Below are positions 32,959 through 43,513 of a stretch of 45,168 nucleotides of DNA, one piece after another (position 1 is the first letter of the stretch; every line of letters begins with the position of its first letter). Where the stretch lies: the NCBI GenBank assembly GCA_003049485.1, contig PYST01000314.1, forward strand, positions 1 through 45,168, read 5' to 3'. Both the position numbers and the translations under genes were made by a program. This DNA comes from Ophioceras dolichostomum (taxonomy: Eukaryota > Ascomycota > Sordariomycetes > Magnaporthales > Ophioceraceae). The notes under the pieces were generated by a model. That model did not search any database and had not been told where the DNA came from. It saw nothing but the letters and a program-made list of their open reading frames with translations.

Positions 32959-34219
32959 GGCTTATCAAGGTTACCGATGCGGTGTCGGTAATAAGCTCAG
33001 AATGACGGTGAGAGGACAAAGATGTGATCGCGGTGAGTCCTAGGACAATCACAACAGGGCTTGGTTTAGAGGTGGTAGAAGGTCGATATCAGAATGCGTT
33101 TGGTTGCTTCTCTGGGTGTCTGGGCTCGGAGTCGGCGACTGATGATGGTGGGGTAGAAGAACGAAACGGTTAAGGGAGGGTCAACAAGCGTTTACTAAGA
33201 GGTGGACCCGAGAAGTACGTGAACGAGGGCGCCTGACCAGTCGGCGGTGACGAGATGTGTACATGCAACTTCGAGCCTTCAGAGAAAAGACGGTCGTTCA
33301 TCAAAAGTCTTGCAGTTTGAAATCTATCGGATTTTATTGGGGTGTTGGTCGGCAAGTTAAAACAACACAGGTGTGAGGGCCAGCTGTTTCGTCCCGCTCT
33401 GACGTCGACAGGCTGGGCGTTGTGTCTCCACACGCAGGGGCGTTTGTCGTGGGGAAACGGCCACCACCAACACCAACGTCGGTAATCATAGGCACGTACG
33501 ACCCGAACTGGGGCAAAAAGTCGGCTTCAAACCACCGAAGCAAAACTTTCAAGTGCCAGCAAGCTAGCAGGAAAGAACCTAACTTACAGACTACAAGGAA
33601 AGGTGATATATTATTGTATTTGATACTGTGTTCCCCCCCAAACAATCCTATGTTCTGCTCCCAAGAGCTGGACAGTAGGCATAGTGCGTTTTCCGACCTA
33701 TTTAACATCCGAACTGTTTGGCGCATTGCGACAAACGCGCAGCTCGTTCCGCAATGAGGCGCGTTCACACCTGGCAGGCTTGTCTCGCGGACGGCTCCAA
33801 AGGAGGACTATGTAGCCTATGTGTAAGGAAGGGTGAAACGAATAGACCTATACAGCAGTCGAGAAGCGATGGCTCACGATCAAATTCCTGTTAGTAGACA
33901 GGGATCAGCATATGGATTGATAGGCAATTTTCAGCGCACGACGGTAAGGCAGTGAGTTGTTCGACGGGAGACGTGCGTGTTCAGATATCAAAATATACAA
34001 TAAAGCCTCTAAGAAGTATCCTCAACCGCAACCATAGCCCGAAAACTAACGTTATCGAAGCTCGGCTGCGTTGGTTTACCAATGACGGATCATCACTTAA
34101 AATGTTTGCGGATAGATGCTAGCGGAGAGTTATAAGGAGTCCAGACTTACCAGTGAGGCACAACATGTAGCTGGTCTGTAGCTTGTCGTCACACAACTGT
34201 CGAGCAGAACATATCCTAT

Positions 34220-34226
34220 TGAGTCA
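34220..34226. promoter_or_regulatory. Possible Gcn4/CPC1-type site (TGAGTCA)
   Basis: A single palindromic TGASTCA heptamer, the consensus bound by Gcn4/CPC1 bZIP regulators of amino-acid biosynthesis. It is about 1.26 kb upstream of the MTHFR start, farther than typical, and a single heptamer is expected by chance every several kb. Weak evidence only. Confidence 0.2.
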
Positions 34227-35477
34227 GCTACAACGGCTTTGCATCGTCTGAACTTCATCGGCATTGGTCTGTCAAAAGGGGACTCCTATCTTGGCCGCCT
34301 GCCATCTATAATTGCAGATAGCACCGCAATAACATCGAACAGACGGCAGGCAGGGGAGGGAAAGAAGTAGAGGAAGTGCAATGGAAGGAAATGTCCAAGT
34401 CTTGTTTCAGGTCATCATCGGCTCATGGCGGCCACACAAACGGGGCCCTCGGGATGATGGTTTTTAACAAGGGCAACTTTGAATGAGTTGATCTCGACGC
34501 ACTGAAATCAGAATCGCCAGCGCCGTGTGATTTTTTGGGATGCTGACGATGATATTTTTCAGATTTGTGGTCTTGGTTGTGAAGAGGAAAGAGGAGGAAA
34601 AGAAAAACCGAGGTCAGCCAGCCGAGACTAAAAAACAGAACGGCGGGCAGCCGCAGCACAGTGCCGGCCCCACAAACTCGCTTTTTCTGCCAGGTCTGCC
34701 CGGTGAACTTCTTTGGCGCAGAAACGGCTTCACCGCCTGAGAGGTTGGCCGTTTAGTGGAGCCGCAGGGCGCATTCGCAGCGAATCGTCCAGCAAGATGG
34801 GGAGCAAGACACTGAACCGTTGATTCAAGACGCACCGTGAGATGCACGCTCCACGCACGGTATTACAAGCCACAGTGGGCTGCCGCTCGCAGGTGGTGCT
34901 GCTCCACGGCACGCAGCATAGGCCTGATCCAACTCCACCAGACGGGGTTCCACTTCTACCAGCTCCAGCGTAGAAAGTCGACTTGCCATTGATTCATTCT
35001 CCTCACAGAAGAGAGAGCACGGAACCACAAGAAAAATTGTCCCGTTGAACATTTTCGCATCAACCCGCAAAAGCATCACATTTTCACCTTCATCCGCCCC
35101 CTGTTGTTGACACCTACCACTATTCTCCCTGCGATACCCCTCGGCGAACAAAAAGCTTTTCTCGAACAAAAAGACCTGTCAGTACCTGGTATACCTTTCA
35201 TCGTATTACCCCAGCTTCACGACGACAACCCGTCAATTCCTCTCGCCGTACGGAAGTACTGTGCGTCTGTACCAAAACGTAGACCTGTTCTCCCATAAAG
35301 CGAATACTTCGAACGGACGGCCACGCATCGCCACTTCCCTCGTCTCTTTCGCAAACTGGCTCGAACTGGCCGCCATCGCAAGAAAAAGAAAAAATAAGCA
35401 TAATTAGCAGCCTTCGATTCTGCTTGTTTCGCAACCCGACCGCGTGTCTTTCCTCCGCGTCCTGCACCCTCGGCTTC

Positions 35478-35478
<1 letters not shown>

Positions 35479-35521
<43 letters not shown>
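35479..35521. repeat. 43-base cytosine homopolymer
   Basis: Uninterrupted poly-C on the plus strand, 130 bases before the start codon of the eIF4E-family gene, so within its promoter or 5' leader. The complementary strand is a 43-base G run with strong potential for G-quadruplex formation. The length may be inexact because such runs are hard to sequence. Confidence 0.95.
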
Positions 35522-35522
<1 letters not shown>

Positions 35523-35650
35523 TTTTTGTTGTCCCATCCAGAGCAAGAGACGGCTCGGTGTGATCAAGAGCGGAGGAAGGCTTCAGTGCTCGCAACGCAG
35601 ACTTCAATTCCCCGGCCGGCACGCCCCCTCCTTGCCCAGTCTTCGTCTTC

Positions 35651-36439
35651 ATGGATAATCTATGGAGTCGTCGGACCAAGTAAGTCCTCACTCTCCTCCT
35701 CTGTTCTATTGTGATCCGACTTTTGTGTTGGTTCACTTCCAACTTCTTCAACCAAGGGGTGACCGCCGCTGGGGTGGGTGTGCGTGCGGTGTGTGGGGAT
35801 GGTCAATACAATACATTACACTCCTCATGTCTCGTCCAGACCGAGGCGAGGGCGCTGCCGATGCTGTTTGCCCTCGTTTCCTGCTGCCCCATTCCCCACC
35901 CTCTTCCCTCATTGGCTAACGGGCGCCTCCAAAACCCAACCCAACCAGCTCGAGCAAACTCTCCCTATCAACACCTGGCGCCGGCCAGAACGACTCCTCC
36001 TCCCCCAACACCTTCTCTACCTCCGGACGCAATGCCTCGTACCCCAGGCGGCTGGGCGGTGACAGCTCAGCGCATGGCAGCAGCAAGCCCGGTGGCGCGC
36101 CGTTCAGCTCCGCGATCACTCCCGCCGTCGGCGGCCTAATGTCTCCCGGCGGCGGCGGCGGTGCTAGTACTGCCTTCGGTCTAGGACAGGGGGCGTTCGC
36201 GTCCTTCGGCTCGGCTAAGACGCCTAAGTCGCCGGGCAATCCGTTCGACTTCGCCTTGGGGAAGGCGGCTCCGGCTGCTGCTGCTGCGACTGCGGACAAG
36301 GGCGTCAAGGATGGAGCGGCGGCGGCGGGGTCAGTGGGCGGAGGCATCGCTAGCAACAAGACGACGCCCGCGACGGCGACGGCTCCCACTTTCTCCCCTG
36401 CGACGGCTAAGATCCCGAGCGGAGCCGCCGCCGTGGCCG

Positions 36440-36470
<31 letters not shown>

Positions 36471-37288
36471 GACGATGGCGGGAACGGGAGCGGGAGCGAC
36501 AGCCTCCTCCGCCCCGCAGCACACGCTTCGCACGCCGTGGGTGTTCTGGTTTCGCCCTCCTATCAGCAAGGCGAACGGATACATCGAGTACGAGAAGACG
36601 CTGCACGCGATGGCCGAGGTGGCCTCGGCCGAGGAGTTCTTCGCAGTGTACTCGCACCTGAAGCGGCCCTCCGAGCTCCCCCTGGTGTCGGACTACCACC
36701 TCTTCCGCAAGGGCGTTAGGCCGATCTGGGAGGACGAGGAGAACCGGAAGGGCGGCAAGTGGATCGTGCGCCTCAAGAAGGGGGTGGCCGACCACTACTG
36801 GGAGGACCTGCTGCTCGCCATCATCGGGGACCAGTTCCAGGATGCGGGGGAGGAGGTCTGCGGTGCTGTGCTTAGTGTGCGCAACGGCGAGGATATCCTT
36901 AGCGTCTGGGTGCGGAGGGACGGTGGGAAGGTGGTCAAGATTCGGTACGTTTCCCCCCCCCCCCGTGGAACCCAGGCAGTGAATTGGTCTCGAGTGGGCT
37001 GATGAGCTAACCTATGTATATCATGCACCTGTCTATAGTGAAACCATGAAACGCCTCCTTTCTTTCCGCCCCGACACCAAGGTCGAGTGGAAGAGCCACG
37101 AGGGCTCCATCCAGCAGCGGTCCGCTATTGACGATATGAGGCGCGAACGGGCCGCGGCCGGCCACCCGGAAAAGAGATCCATCAAGCACGGCAGTGGGGG
37201 CGGTGGTCCCCAGTTCACTAGTGCTGCTGCGGCTAGTCTGGAAGAGCAAAAGCTGCGCGAGGCTAGTGGCGGCACGGGTACCTCATGA
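35651..37288 (+). CDS. Class II eIF4E-family cap-binding protein (4EHP/eIF4E2-like)
   Basis: Three exons: 35651-35679, 35949-36944 and 37039-37288, giving 424 aa. The donors are GTAAGT and GTACGT and the acceptors ACCAG and TATAG; the frame is kept at both junctions. The first exon encodes only MDNLWSRRT plus two bases, and its intron is long at 269 bp. Residues 1-200 are low complexity (Ser, Gly, Ala, an eleven-residue Thr run) and contain an AFGLGQGAFASFGSAKTPKS block. The eIF4E core begins near 205 with TPWVFWF. Cap-stacking positions are Y224 (in EYEK, where class I proteins have Trp) and W270-E271 (RPIWEDEENRKGGKW). Then come WEDLLLAIIGDQF and EEVCGAVLSVRNGEDILSVW. Exon 3 supplies ETMKRLLSFRPDTKVEWKSH. 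The Tyr in place of the first stacking Trp places it in class II, whose animal member 4EHP usually represses translation by binding caps without recruiting eIF4G. The fungal role is less settled. Confidence 0.93.
36441..36474 (+). repeat. ACT/ACG trinucleotide repeat encoding polythreonine
   Basis: Tandem Thr codons (ACT, then ACG) inside exon 2 of the eIF4E-family gene, giving an eleven-residue Thr run in the disordered N-terminal region. It is likely to vary in length between strains. Confidence 0.9.
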
Positions 37289-38302
37289 TGATGAGAACTT
37301 ATCCATGGCCTTTGCTTGCTTGCGTCGTCTCTTTCCTCTCTTCATTTTTGTCCCATCTCCCCCGTTGCTTCGCCCCCCGCCCGGCAGTAGCAAAGTCTAT
37401 TCAAACCGCATGTAGTATCTTCTTCATTTGAACGCATCAGCCAGCAAACAAGACTTTCAGAAGGGAGGACCGGAAAGAATATAGCAGAGGGTATTCTTCC
37501 CACCTCGCCTTCGTCTCTCGCCTTGGCTTCTTTTCCCGCTTAAAATAGCGCGCACACCGCATACCCTACCTGGCTGCTATCCTGGTACTGTATAAGACTA
37601 ACCTGCAACATACTACATCCTCTGCCCTTCTTTAGTACGATACTATTCCCTTCGAGTCTATTCTTCAGTTCTCTCTTGCTTCTCTCAAGTGGGCCTTTCC
37701 CTCTCCCTGGGAGGTGGCGCGTGGTTGTGAGCGAAATGAGTGTGCGCGGTCTGGGTTGTGATGACGACTGCTGCGGCGGTCGGGTGGAGTTTTCGCTTCT
37801 TCATGATTCTTGGGCCAGCGCGTCGCGCGTCTTTTTTGTTCCCTGATTGCTCGTGGGCGGCAGAAAGGTCTTATCGATCAACACCCTCATCATCCTATCA
37901 TCCTCTGTACTTGTACTGTATTGTACCCAAAACCAACATCCTTTCGAGCTACTTGCTGCCTTACCTCAGCCTACCTACATATCTTTCTAGCCTAGGTAAA
38001 AATGCCAACAACGCGCCCTCCACGGATATCTCTCTCCAGTCCGCCTTTTTGATAGCGGGGGCGAAATGGGGGGAGAGGAACGGGAGAGAAAGCCGGATCA
38101 GAGAAGAGACGAACGGAAAAGAGGGGAGACGACAAGAAATGCGATTGCGGCATAGCGCATCACTATGCGTTTGCTCATCAAGAGATACAAGAGGCCCTGG
38201 TCAGGACCCAGTTCTCCGTCATTTATAGACGATTCTATTGTTGTGGAAGATTTTTTTGTGTCCTACAGATAACGAAGAGGTGGTAGGTCGTAGACGTAGC
38301 AT
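37289..38302. other. Convergent intergenic region between the eIF4E-family gene and SAD1
   Basis: About 1.0 kb between two genes that converge, so it should contain only 3' untranslated and terminator sequence from both. It is T/C-rich with a CCTACCTAC...CCTAGGTA motif around 37968-37997. Open frames here have no domain. Confidence 0.7.
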
Positions 38303-40075
38303 CTAGACCGCTTTTCCCTTTCCCTTCCCAGCAGCACCCGATTTCGGCATCTTCCTCCGCTCCCAAACCTGCAGGTACGTCTCCCCGAGGTACAGCATCT
38401 CGCCCCGTATCTTGTCGACGAACAGGTCCTGGCACACGACCCACTCGTCCCTTGACCGGTCGCGCAGCTGCACCTTCCACGTCTTGCGCGCCTCGCTCGA
38501 GTCCGCCACGTCGTCCTTGGCCTTGACGGCCTCGTGAACCACGTTGGCCACCAGGTCGTACCAGACCGGCTCCCCGGCCGGGTGGTGCTGCTGGCTCGGG
38601 TCCGGCTCGACGTAGGGGGAGACGTCCAGGCCCCTCGGGTCGAATGTCACGATCGTGGGGTTGCGCTCGGCCACGAACTTGTTCTGGCTGAAGCGCTTGA
38701 CGTGCATGACGAGGTAGGGGGGCAGAGGGTGCATGAGCCGGTAGCGGCGGCGGTGGGCGAGGTGCTCCTGGGCGGACACGCCGTCGTACTTGGAGAGGAT
38801 GGAGGTCAGGGCCACCTGCGGGATGAGGCTGCGCTCCTCGTCGTCGTCTTGGAAGAGGGGTGCGGGCGGCAGGTCGAGCGTGAGGAAGAGGAAGCGCGTC
38901 ACGTCGACCTTCACCTCAGCGTCCTCGAAGCGCAGCCGGTCGCCGACGTCGGCCTTGGCCGTGATGGCTTGCGACTCGACCTTGACTTTCCCCTGGAACA
39001 CGCGCTGCACCATGCTGCTGCCCGGCTTGGTCTTGGAGCCGCCCAGGCCCAGGTGCAGGTTGTTGAGGAACCATGAGAGGAAGTCGGCCGGGTCGGACTG
39101 CGCCGTCAGGGTGAAGCGCTTGCCCGACCGAAGCGACACCTCCTGCAGCAGCTCGTGCGGCGACACGTGGGCCTTGAAGGCGCGCGGGTTCCATATCTTG
39201 CGGAAGAGCGTCGCGGTGCGCCGGACGAGCTCAGGAGAGGAGGAGGAGGAGGAGAAGTCCTCGAGGAGGAAGAAGTTGCGCAGGGGCGGGACGTGCGAGA
39301 GCGCCTGGACCACGACGTTGAGGTAGTCGTTCTCCTTGATGTTGTTCATGCCGACGAAGCCGGGCGCGTACTCGCGGCCGGAGAGCGCCCACGACGTGCG
39401 CGGCCTGCGGTCGAGCTCCGCGACCTCCTGGCGCGTGTAGCGCGGGTCCGACACGTACTTGATGTCGTCCAGCGACGAGGACTTGACCTCGTAGCCCTCG
39501 GGCAGCACGTACACCTTCTGCGTCTCCATGTTGATGAACACGTGGTGGTCCTCGTCCAGCGCGTGGAAGTAGGCATGCGACTTGGGCCCGCGGCCCTGGT
39601 AGTAGTGCCCGCAGACTAGGCAGGCGTACACGTTGATGTTCGACAGGCTGACCGAGCACAGCTTCTCGAAGTCGAAGTCGAGCACGTTGCGGTCGATCGT
39701 GTCGAGGTAGAGGTCGTCGTAGCCTGCCGTCGGCGCGGATTGCCGTATTGGCGCCGAGGCCGCGAGAGGCTCGTCGTCCTGCTCCTCGTCATCGTCATAG
39801 TCGTCATCGTCGTCGTCGTCGTCGCTGCGACCGTTACGTTCCGCCAACCTTTGGGTTGTCCTCGAGCCGTTCCTGGGCGTGTTTTCACCACCTGCCTCGT
39901 CCATCTCGTCTTCCCTGTCTCCATGAGTGGCATGGACTTCGGCGAATCCATTCGTGCTAGGGCTCGCGGAGTTCGAAGTATCATATCTTGATCGCTTAGA
40001 CGCAGGCGAGTCGACACCCAACATATCCTCTAACGCCTCCGACGCGTGTCTCTTCTTCTGTCTTTGGGTCTCCAT
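38303..40075 (-). CDS. SAD1: Sad1/USP39, tri-snRNP assembly factor (inactive ubiquitin-specific protease fold)
   Basis: Intronless, 590 aa, ATG at 40075. Sad1/USP39 supports U4/U6.U5 tri-snRNP assembly and pre-mRNA splicing in the nucleus. Residues 1-125 are disordered with an acidic run (DDDDDDDDYDDDEEQDDE) and basic nuclear-signal-like segments (RQKKRH, SKRSR). A zf-UBP domain follows (about 128-200) with zinc-binding residues C140, C152, C155, H167 and H171 and the phrase YACLVCGHYYQGRG. The peptidase C19-like domain runs from about 235 to the end: GFVGMNNIKENDYLNVVVQA, FRKIWNPRAFKAHVSPHELL, DPADFLSWFLNNLH, and YLVMHVKRFSQNKF. The Cys-box catalytic cysteine is replaced by Asp (D250), and the usual Gly-His-Tyr of the His-box is absent. 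The protein should therefore lack deubiquitinase activity, as known for this family. Ends in a basic GKGKGKAV tail. Confidence 0.96.
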   Translation of the reverse strand: METQRQKKRHASEALEDMLGVDSPASKRSRYDTSNSASPSTNGFAEVHATHGDREDEMDEAGGENTPRNGSRTTQRLAERNGRSDDDDDDDDYDDDEEQDDEPLAASAPIRQSAPTAGYDDLYLDTIDRNVLDFDFEKLCSVSLSNINVYACLVCGHYYQGRGPKSHAYFHALDEDHHVFINMETQKVYVLPEGYEVKSSSLDDIKYVSDPRYTRQEVAELDRRPRTSWALSGREYAPGFVGMNNIKENDYLNVVVQALSHVPPLRNFFLLEDFSSSSSSPELVRRTATLFRKIWNPRAFKAHVSPHELLQEVSLRSGKRFTLTAQSDPADFLSWFLNNLHLGLGGSKTKPGSSMVQRVFQGKVKVESQAITAKADVGDRLRFEDAEVKVDVTRFLFLTLDLPPAPLFQDDDEERSLIPQVALTSILSKYDGVSAQEHLAHRRRYRLMHPLPPYLVMHVKRFSQNKFVAERNPTIVTFDPRGLDVSPYVEPDPSQQHHPAGEPVWYDLVANVVHEAVKAKDDVADSSEARKTWKVQLRDRSRDEWVVCQDLFVDKIRGEMLYLGETYLQVWERRKMPKSGAAGKGKGKAV

Positions 40076-41118
40076 CGTGTCGACTGCTGAAAAATCCTTC
40101 GCGGCAAGACCGCGCGCTCGCTATTGGTGCTAATGGTGTGGAGGGGAAAGGTCGAGATCGTGTGTGATGTTGGGATTTATTTGGAGGGGAATTTTCCCAA
40201 AGAATGACTTAAGCTGAACAGTTAGGTTGGCGTGCCCCACTTTTCAGAGTCTCAAGCTTATAGCTCCGTATCGACCTCACATTGATATTCTCACCACCTG
40301 AGCTCAGGGGGGCGACATATTCAGTTCTAAGGTTTACAAGACAGACTGCACTCATGTCAATCAATACGAATCTACGAATAATACTTCAAAAATGGCTCTG
40401 GATATAACTCTTATTTTCTTTATTTCCCCGTCCCTTTTGCTCCTTCCGCCTCCAAACACCATAGCTAGAAAGACACAGAGCGTAGATAATAGGCAATTCA
40501 GGAATATTTTGTTTGTGGTGGAAGCATGGAACCGCTGAGAAGCCCAATCCAGTGGGCATGTTTGCTGTCTGCTGAGCGACATCAACGATACAACACGTCG
40601 GTCTGTCTGTCGCCCTGATTCGGTATGGGACCGACCAAGCCTGAGCGCCTCCCTATTACAAGTGACCGAGGCCGTGAAATTCCGTCGAGGGAGGGAGAAA
40701 ATAAAAGTCAAGAAGATATAGAAACATGAAGCGGAGGTCGAGGTGTCAACGCAAGGGAGAAAATAAAGCAAATCAAAACAAAATAGTTCTCCCAGAGAAC
40801 CAGAGAAGTGAAGGATGATGATGGTCCATCAGAAATCATCATCAGTACATGATCCCATGTCGTCGTGAATAATTTTTTTCTGCATCATCATACAGCCGGA
40901 GCCAGGCAAAAGATGGATAATTATAGGGGGAGATTTCCGCGACAGGGCTACATAAAATATGAAGGTGAGAAGGTAGAAATGTAAGATAGATCTGAAGCGG
41001 AAATATGCCCGGGTATATCGAGGAGAGGGGGAAAAAATAGAGGATATAAAAGGGGAATATGTCAGGTAAATATGGGTTGAGAGTGAAATAAAACGACTTG
41101 ATGAGGTAGATCACGCAT
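40076..41118. other. Intergenic region between SAD1 and the second Zn2Cys6 regulator
   Basis: About 1.0 kb. It contains the SAD1 promoter on its left side and the 3' flank of the minus-strand regulator on its right side. The right part (40840-41110) is noticeably A/T- and purine-rich (ATAT, GGGGGAAAAAATAG), as expected of an untranslated or terminator region. No gene seen. Confidence 0.65.
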
Positions 41119-43513
41119 TTACCATATGATGCGGACCTCTCTCGTCTTCAAGTCCAGAGCGCCAGCACGGAGACCCCTGGTCCCGCACCTCAGGACGGCC
41201 GTGTGCTCGCGGAGGTCGAACTCGGCCGACTTGACCATCACGCGCTTCTCCACGGGAATGGTCTTGCGTAGCTGGTGCATCATGAGCATGCTAGGTGGGA
41301 AGCCGGCGATGGAGGCCGCGCTCTCGCGCCGTGCATCCCACCGTGCGTCCCACCGCGCGTTGCCGCCTGGGCCGAGGGGTGCCTCGCCGAAGTTGACCGA
41401 CGATGTTGGTGACGAGCCCCGTACCGCCTGGGGTTGCTGCTGCGGGTGCTGTGGGTGCTGTGGCTGCTGTTGTTGCTGCTGCTGGTATTGATGTAGGCTG
41501 CTTGTGGGGGGGGCCGATGCTGGTACCATCGAGGTCGAGGCGGGGACAGAGGATGTCGACATGTTCGGGCCGCGTATGGGGCTCTCATCGGGCGTCATCA
41601 GTGTGTAATCGTCCTCCTCCTCGATATCCATCACCCACGTGCCGATCCGGGCCGACAGCTGGCTGTCCCACATGCCTTCCCGCCGCGCACTGCTGCGTAG
41701 CAGCTGAATGGCCTGGCGCCGGATGACAGGGTCGCGCGATTTGGTCGCGACGACGTACAGCGGCGGGATGACGCCCAAGTCTGCGCTGAAGCTCGCCTTA
41801 ACATGGCGAGCCGAGTACTCGTGGGGTGGGTGTGGGTGCCGGTGCTGGCAGAGACGCGCGTCGGGGCACCTGCGCTCGGCGGCCCGCCGCTCCTCGTCGG
41901 TCACGACCTCGAGCGCCAGGTCGACAATGGCCTGGAAGTGACCCCGGAAGCTGTCGAACTGCATTTCGGTGTCGCTGAAGGTCATCAGGTAGAGCACCTG
42001 GCCCATGATCTGGAACATCTTCAGCACCGCGATGCCGGCCTTCTCCTGCGGGGTTCTAGTCGCAGCACCGCGCGAGACCAGGATGGGCTCGAAGGCATCG
42101 GACCAGGCCTGGATGCGCGCCGCGAAAGCCTTGCCGTACATCATCATGGACTGCGGGAGTAGGTTTGGCGGGCCACTGGCGTACCGGGACATAGACTCCA
42201 GCCCGCGGAACATTTGCTCACAAAGCGTGTCCCAGGCCGTGCGGGCGTCCAGCAGGGTCGAGAACCTTTCCGGGATGGGCTCCTGGTGGGTCGATACAGG
42301 CGAGCCTGCATCCGAGCCAGGTGAGGCGGGCGAACCGTCCGCCGGTGGCTGGGTCAGATGGATCACGTATGGCTCTGGGAAGTGGAAAGCCATGTCGTAG
42401 GATTTGGCCTGGATGGCTAACCGTGTGAACATCTGAATGAGCTCGTCCTCCACGGGCTCCTCTGGGCGGGGCACGAACGACCTCCGGCGCTCGGCGCGCA
42501 GGCGCTCCAGGAGGCCCAGGCCATTCTGGATCTGCACAATGGCCTGCTTGTGGTCGCCGATGAAGGAGTCGAAGCAAGCTAGGAGCACGCTTGCCATGAG
42601 CCTAGTGCGGTGGGCCTTCTCGTCCTGGGACTTCACGCTGACGAGAGCATTGCAGGCGTTCGAGTACTGCTTGACTGCAACCTCCCAGTGCTGGTAGGCC
42701 GAATCGGCGGGTGGGCCCTGGGAGTCGTCCTGTGGGGAGCCTGGGGGCGACTCGGTCGACTTCTCCAGTGTCTTGTACAGCGCGCCGAGCGCAACGACGG
42801 CGTGCTTGATGGCCGCCTCGGTGTGGACTTCCTGCAGCACCGTGCGAGTCCAAAAGATGTTGTCGAAGTAGCCCGACAGCTCGCCAGCAGTGCTCGACCG
42901 GAAGAGCTGGAAGTATTGGCCCTCCTGCAAGTCGAAGGCGAGACTTGGCGGCGGGTGCTGATAGAGGACGGGGACCGTGACGGAGCTCTGCGGCAGAACT
43001 GGCGTCTGTGGCGGGGTAGCAGCCTGCTTCGGCGGCCGGGGGACCCTGCGCGGGGGTAAGTGGACCTGCTTCTGGATCGGTGTGATGGCCGGGCCGGCGG
43101 GGGCCGCGGACAGCTTGGGGGCGATTCGAATTTCCTCATGCGGTCGTGCGCGGTGAGCCGGGGGCGGGTAGCCCGTGCAGGTTTTGTGGGAACGAGTGCA
43201 TTGCGTGCAGGACGGACGCTTCTCGTCGCACTTGATCCTCCGCTGTCTGTAGGCGGAAAGTTAGCAAATCGCGTTGCCAATGCGGTCAAGATGGAGACCA
43301 GTGGGAGCCAAGCCGCTACCCAAAGATAACCAGAGGACAGAGGTCTACAGAGTCAGAGTACCGTGGGAGCTGTGACCTTGTGGGGGGTTGGTATTGTACT
43401 TACTTGCAATTTCTGCACCCCGTCTTCGTCTTTGGCTTACTCGTCCTCATGCGCTTGATCGGCTTTTGCGGGTCGTTGCCCGGCGGGCTGTTGGTAGTGC
43501 TGGACGGAGACAT
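41119..43513 (-). CDS. Zn(II)2Cys6 fungal transcription factor with Fungal_trans_2-type domain
   Basis: Two exons, 43513-43404 and 43246-41119, giving 745 aa. The 157-bp intron (donor GTAAGT, acceptor CTACAG) falls inside the zinc cluster, between its second Cys and the following Lys. The spliced cluster is C33-X2-C36-X6-C43-X6-C50-X2-C53-X6-C60 with a basic QRRIKCDEKRP core and a following TGYPPP, typical of an N-terminal DNA-binding domain. Residues 65-145 are a Pro-rich linker. From about 145 the protein is helical and resembles the Fungal_trans_2/DUF3468 family: FQLFRSSTAGELSGYFDNIF, AAIKHAVVALGALYK, LMASVLLACFDSFIGDHKQA, and later GVIPPLYVVATKSRDPVIRR. A Gln/Pro/His tract lies near residues 610-635. 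The C-terminus ends LDLKTREVRIIW. It should be a sequence-specific nuclear regulator. No target or named orthologue can be given, and the neighbouring genes do not suggest a pathway. Confidence 0.92.
41436..41491 (-). repeat. CAG/CAA-rich repeat encoding a Gln/Pro/His tract
   Basis: Imperfect CAG/CAA and CACCCACAG units on the minus strand within the second regulator, giving a QQQQQQQPQHPQHPQQQPQ segment. Low complexity and likely length-variable. Confidence 0.9.

Larger units (their letters stand above)
32959..35650. other. Divergent intergenic region between MTHFR and the eIF4E-family gene
   Basis: About 2.7 kb shared by two genes transcribed away from each other, so it contains both promoters. 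The eIF4E side (34900-35650) is T/C-rich and includes the long poly-C run. A TGAGTCA sequence occurs at 34220-34226. Open frames here are short and without motifs. Confidence 0.65.
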
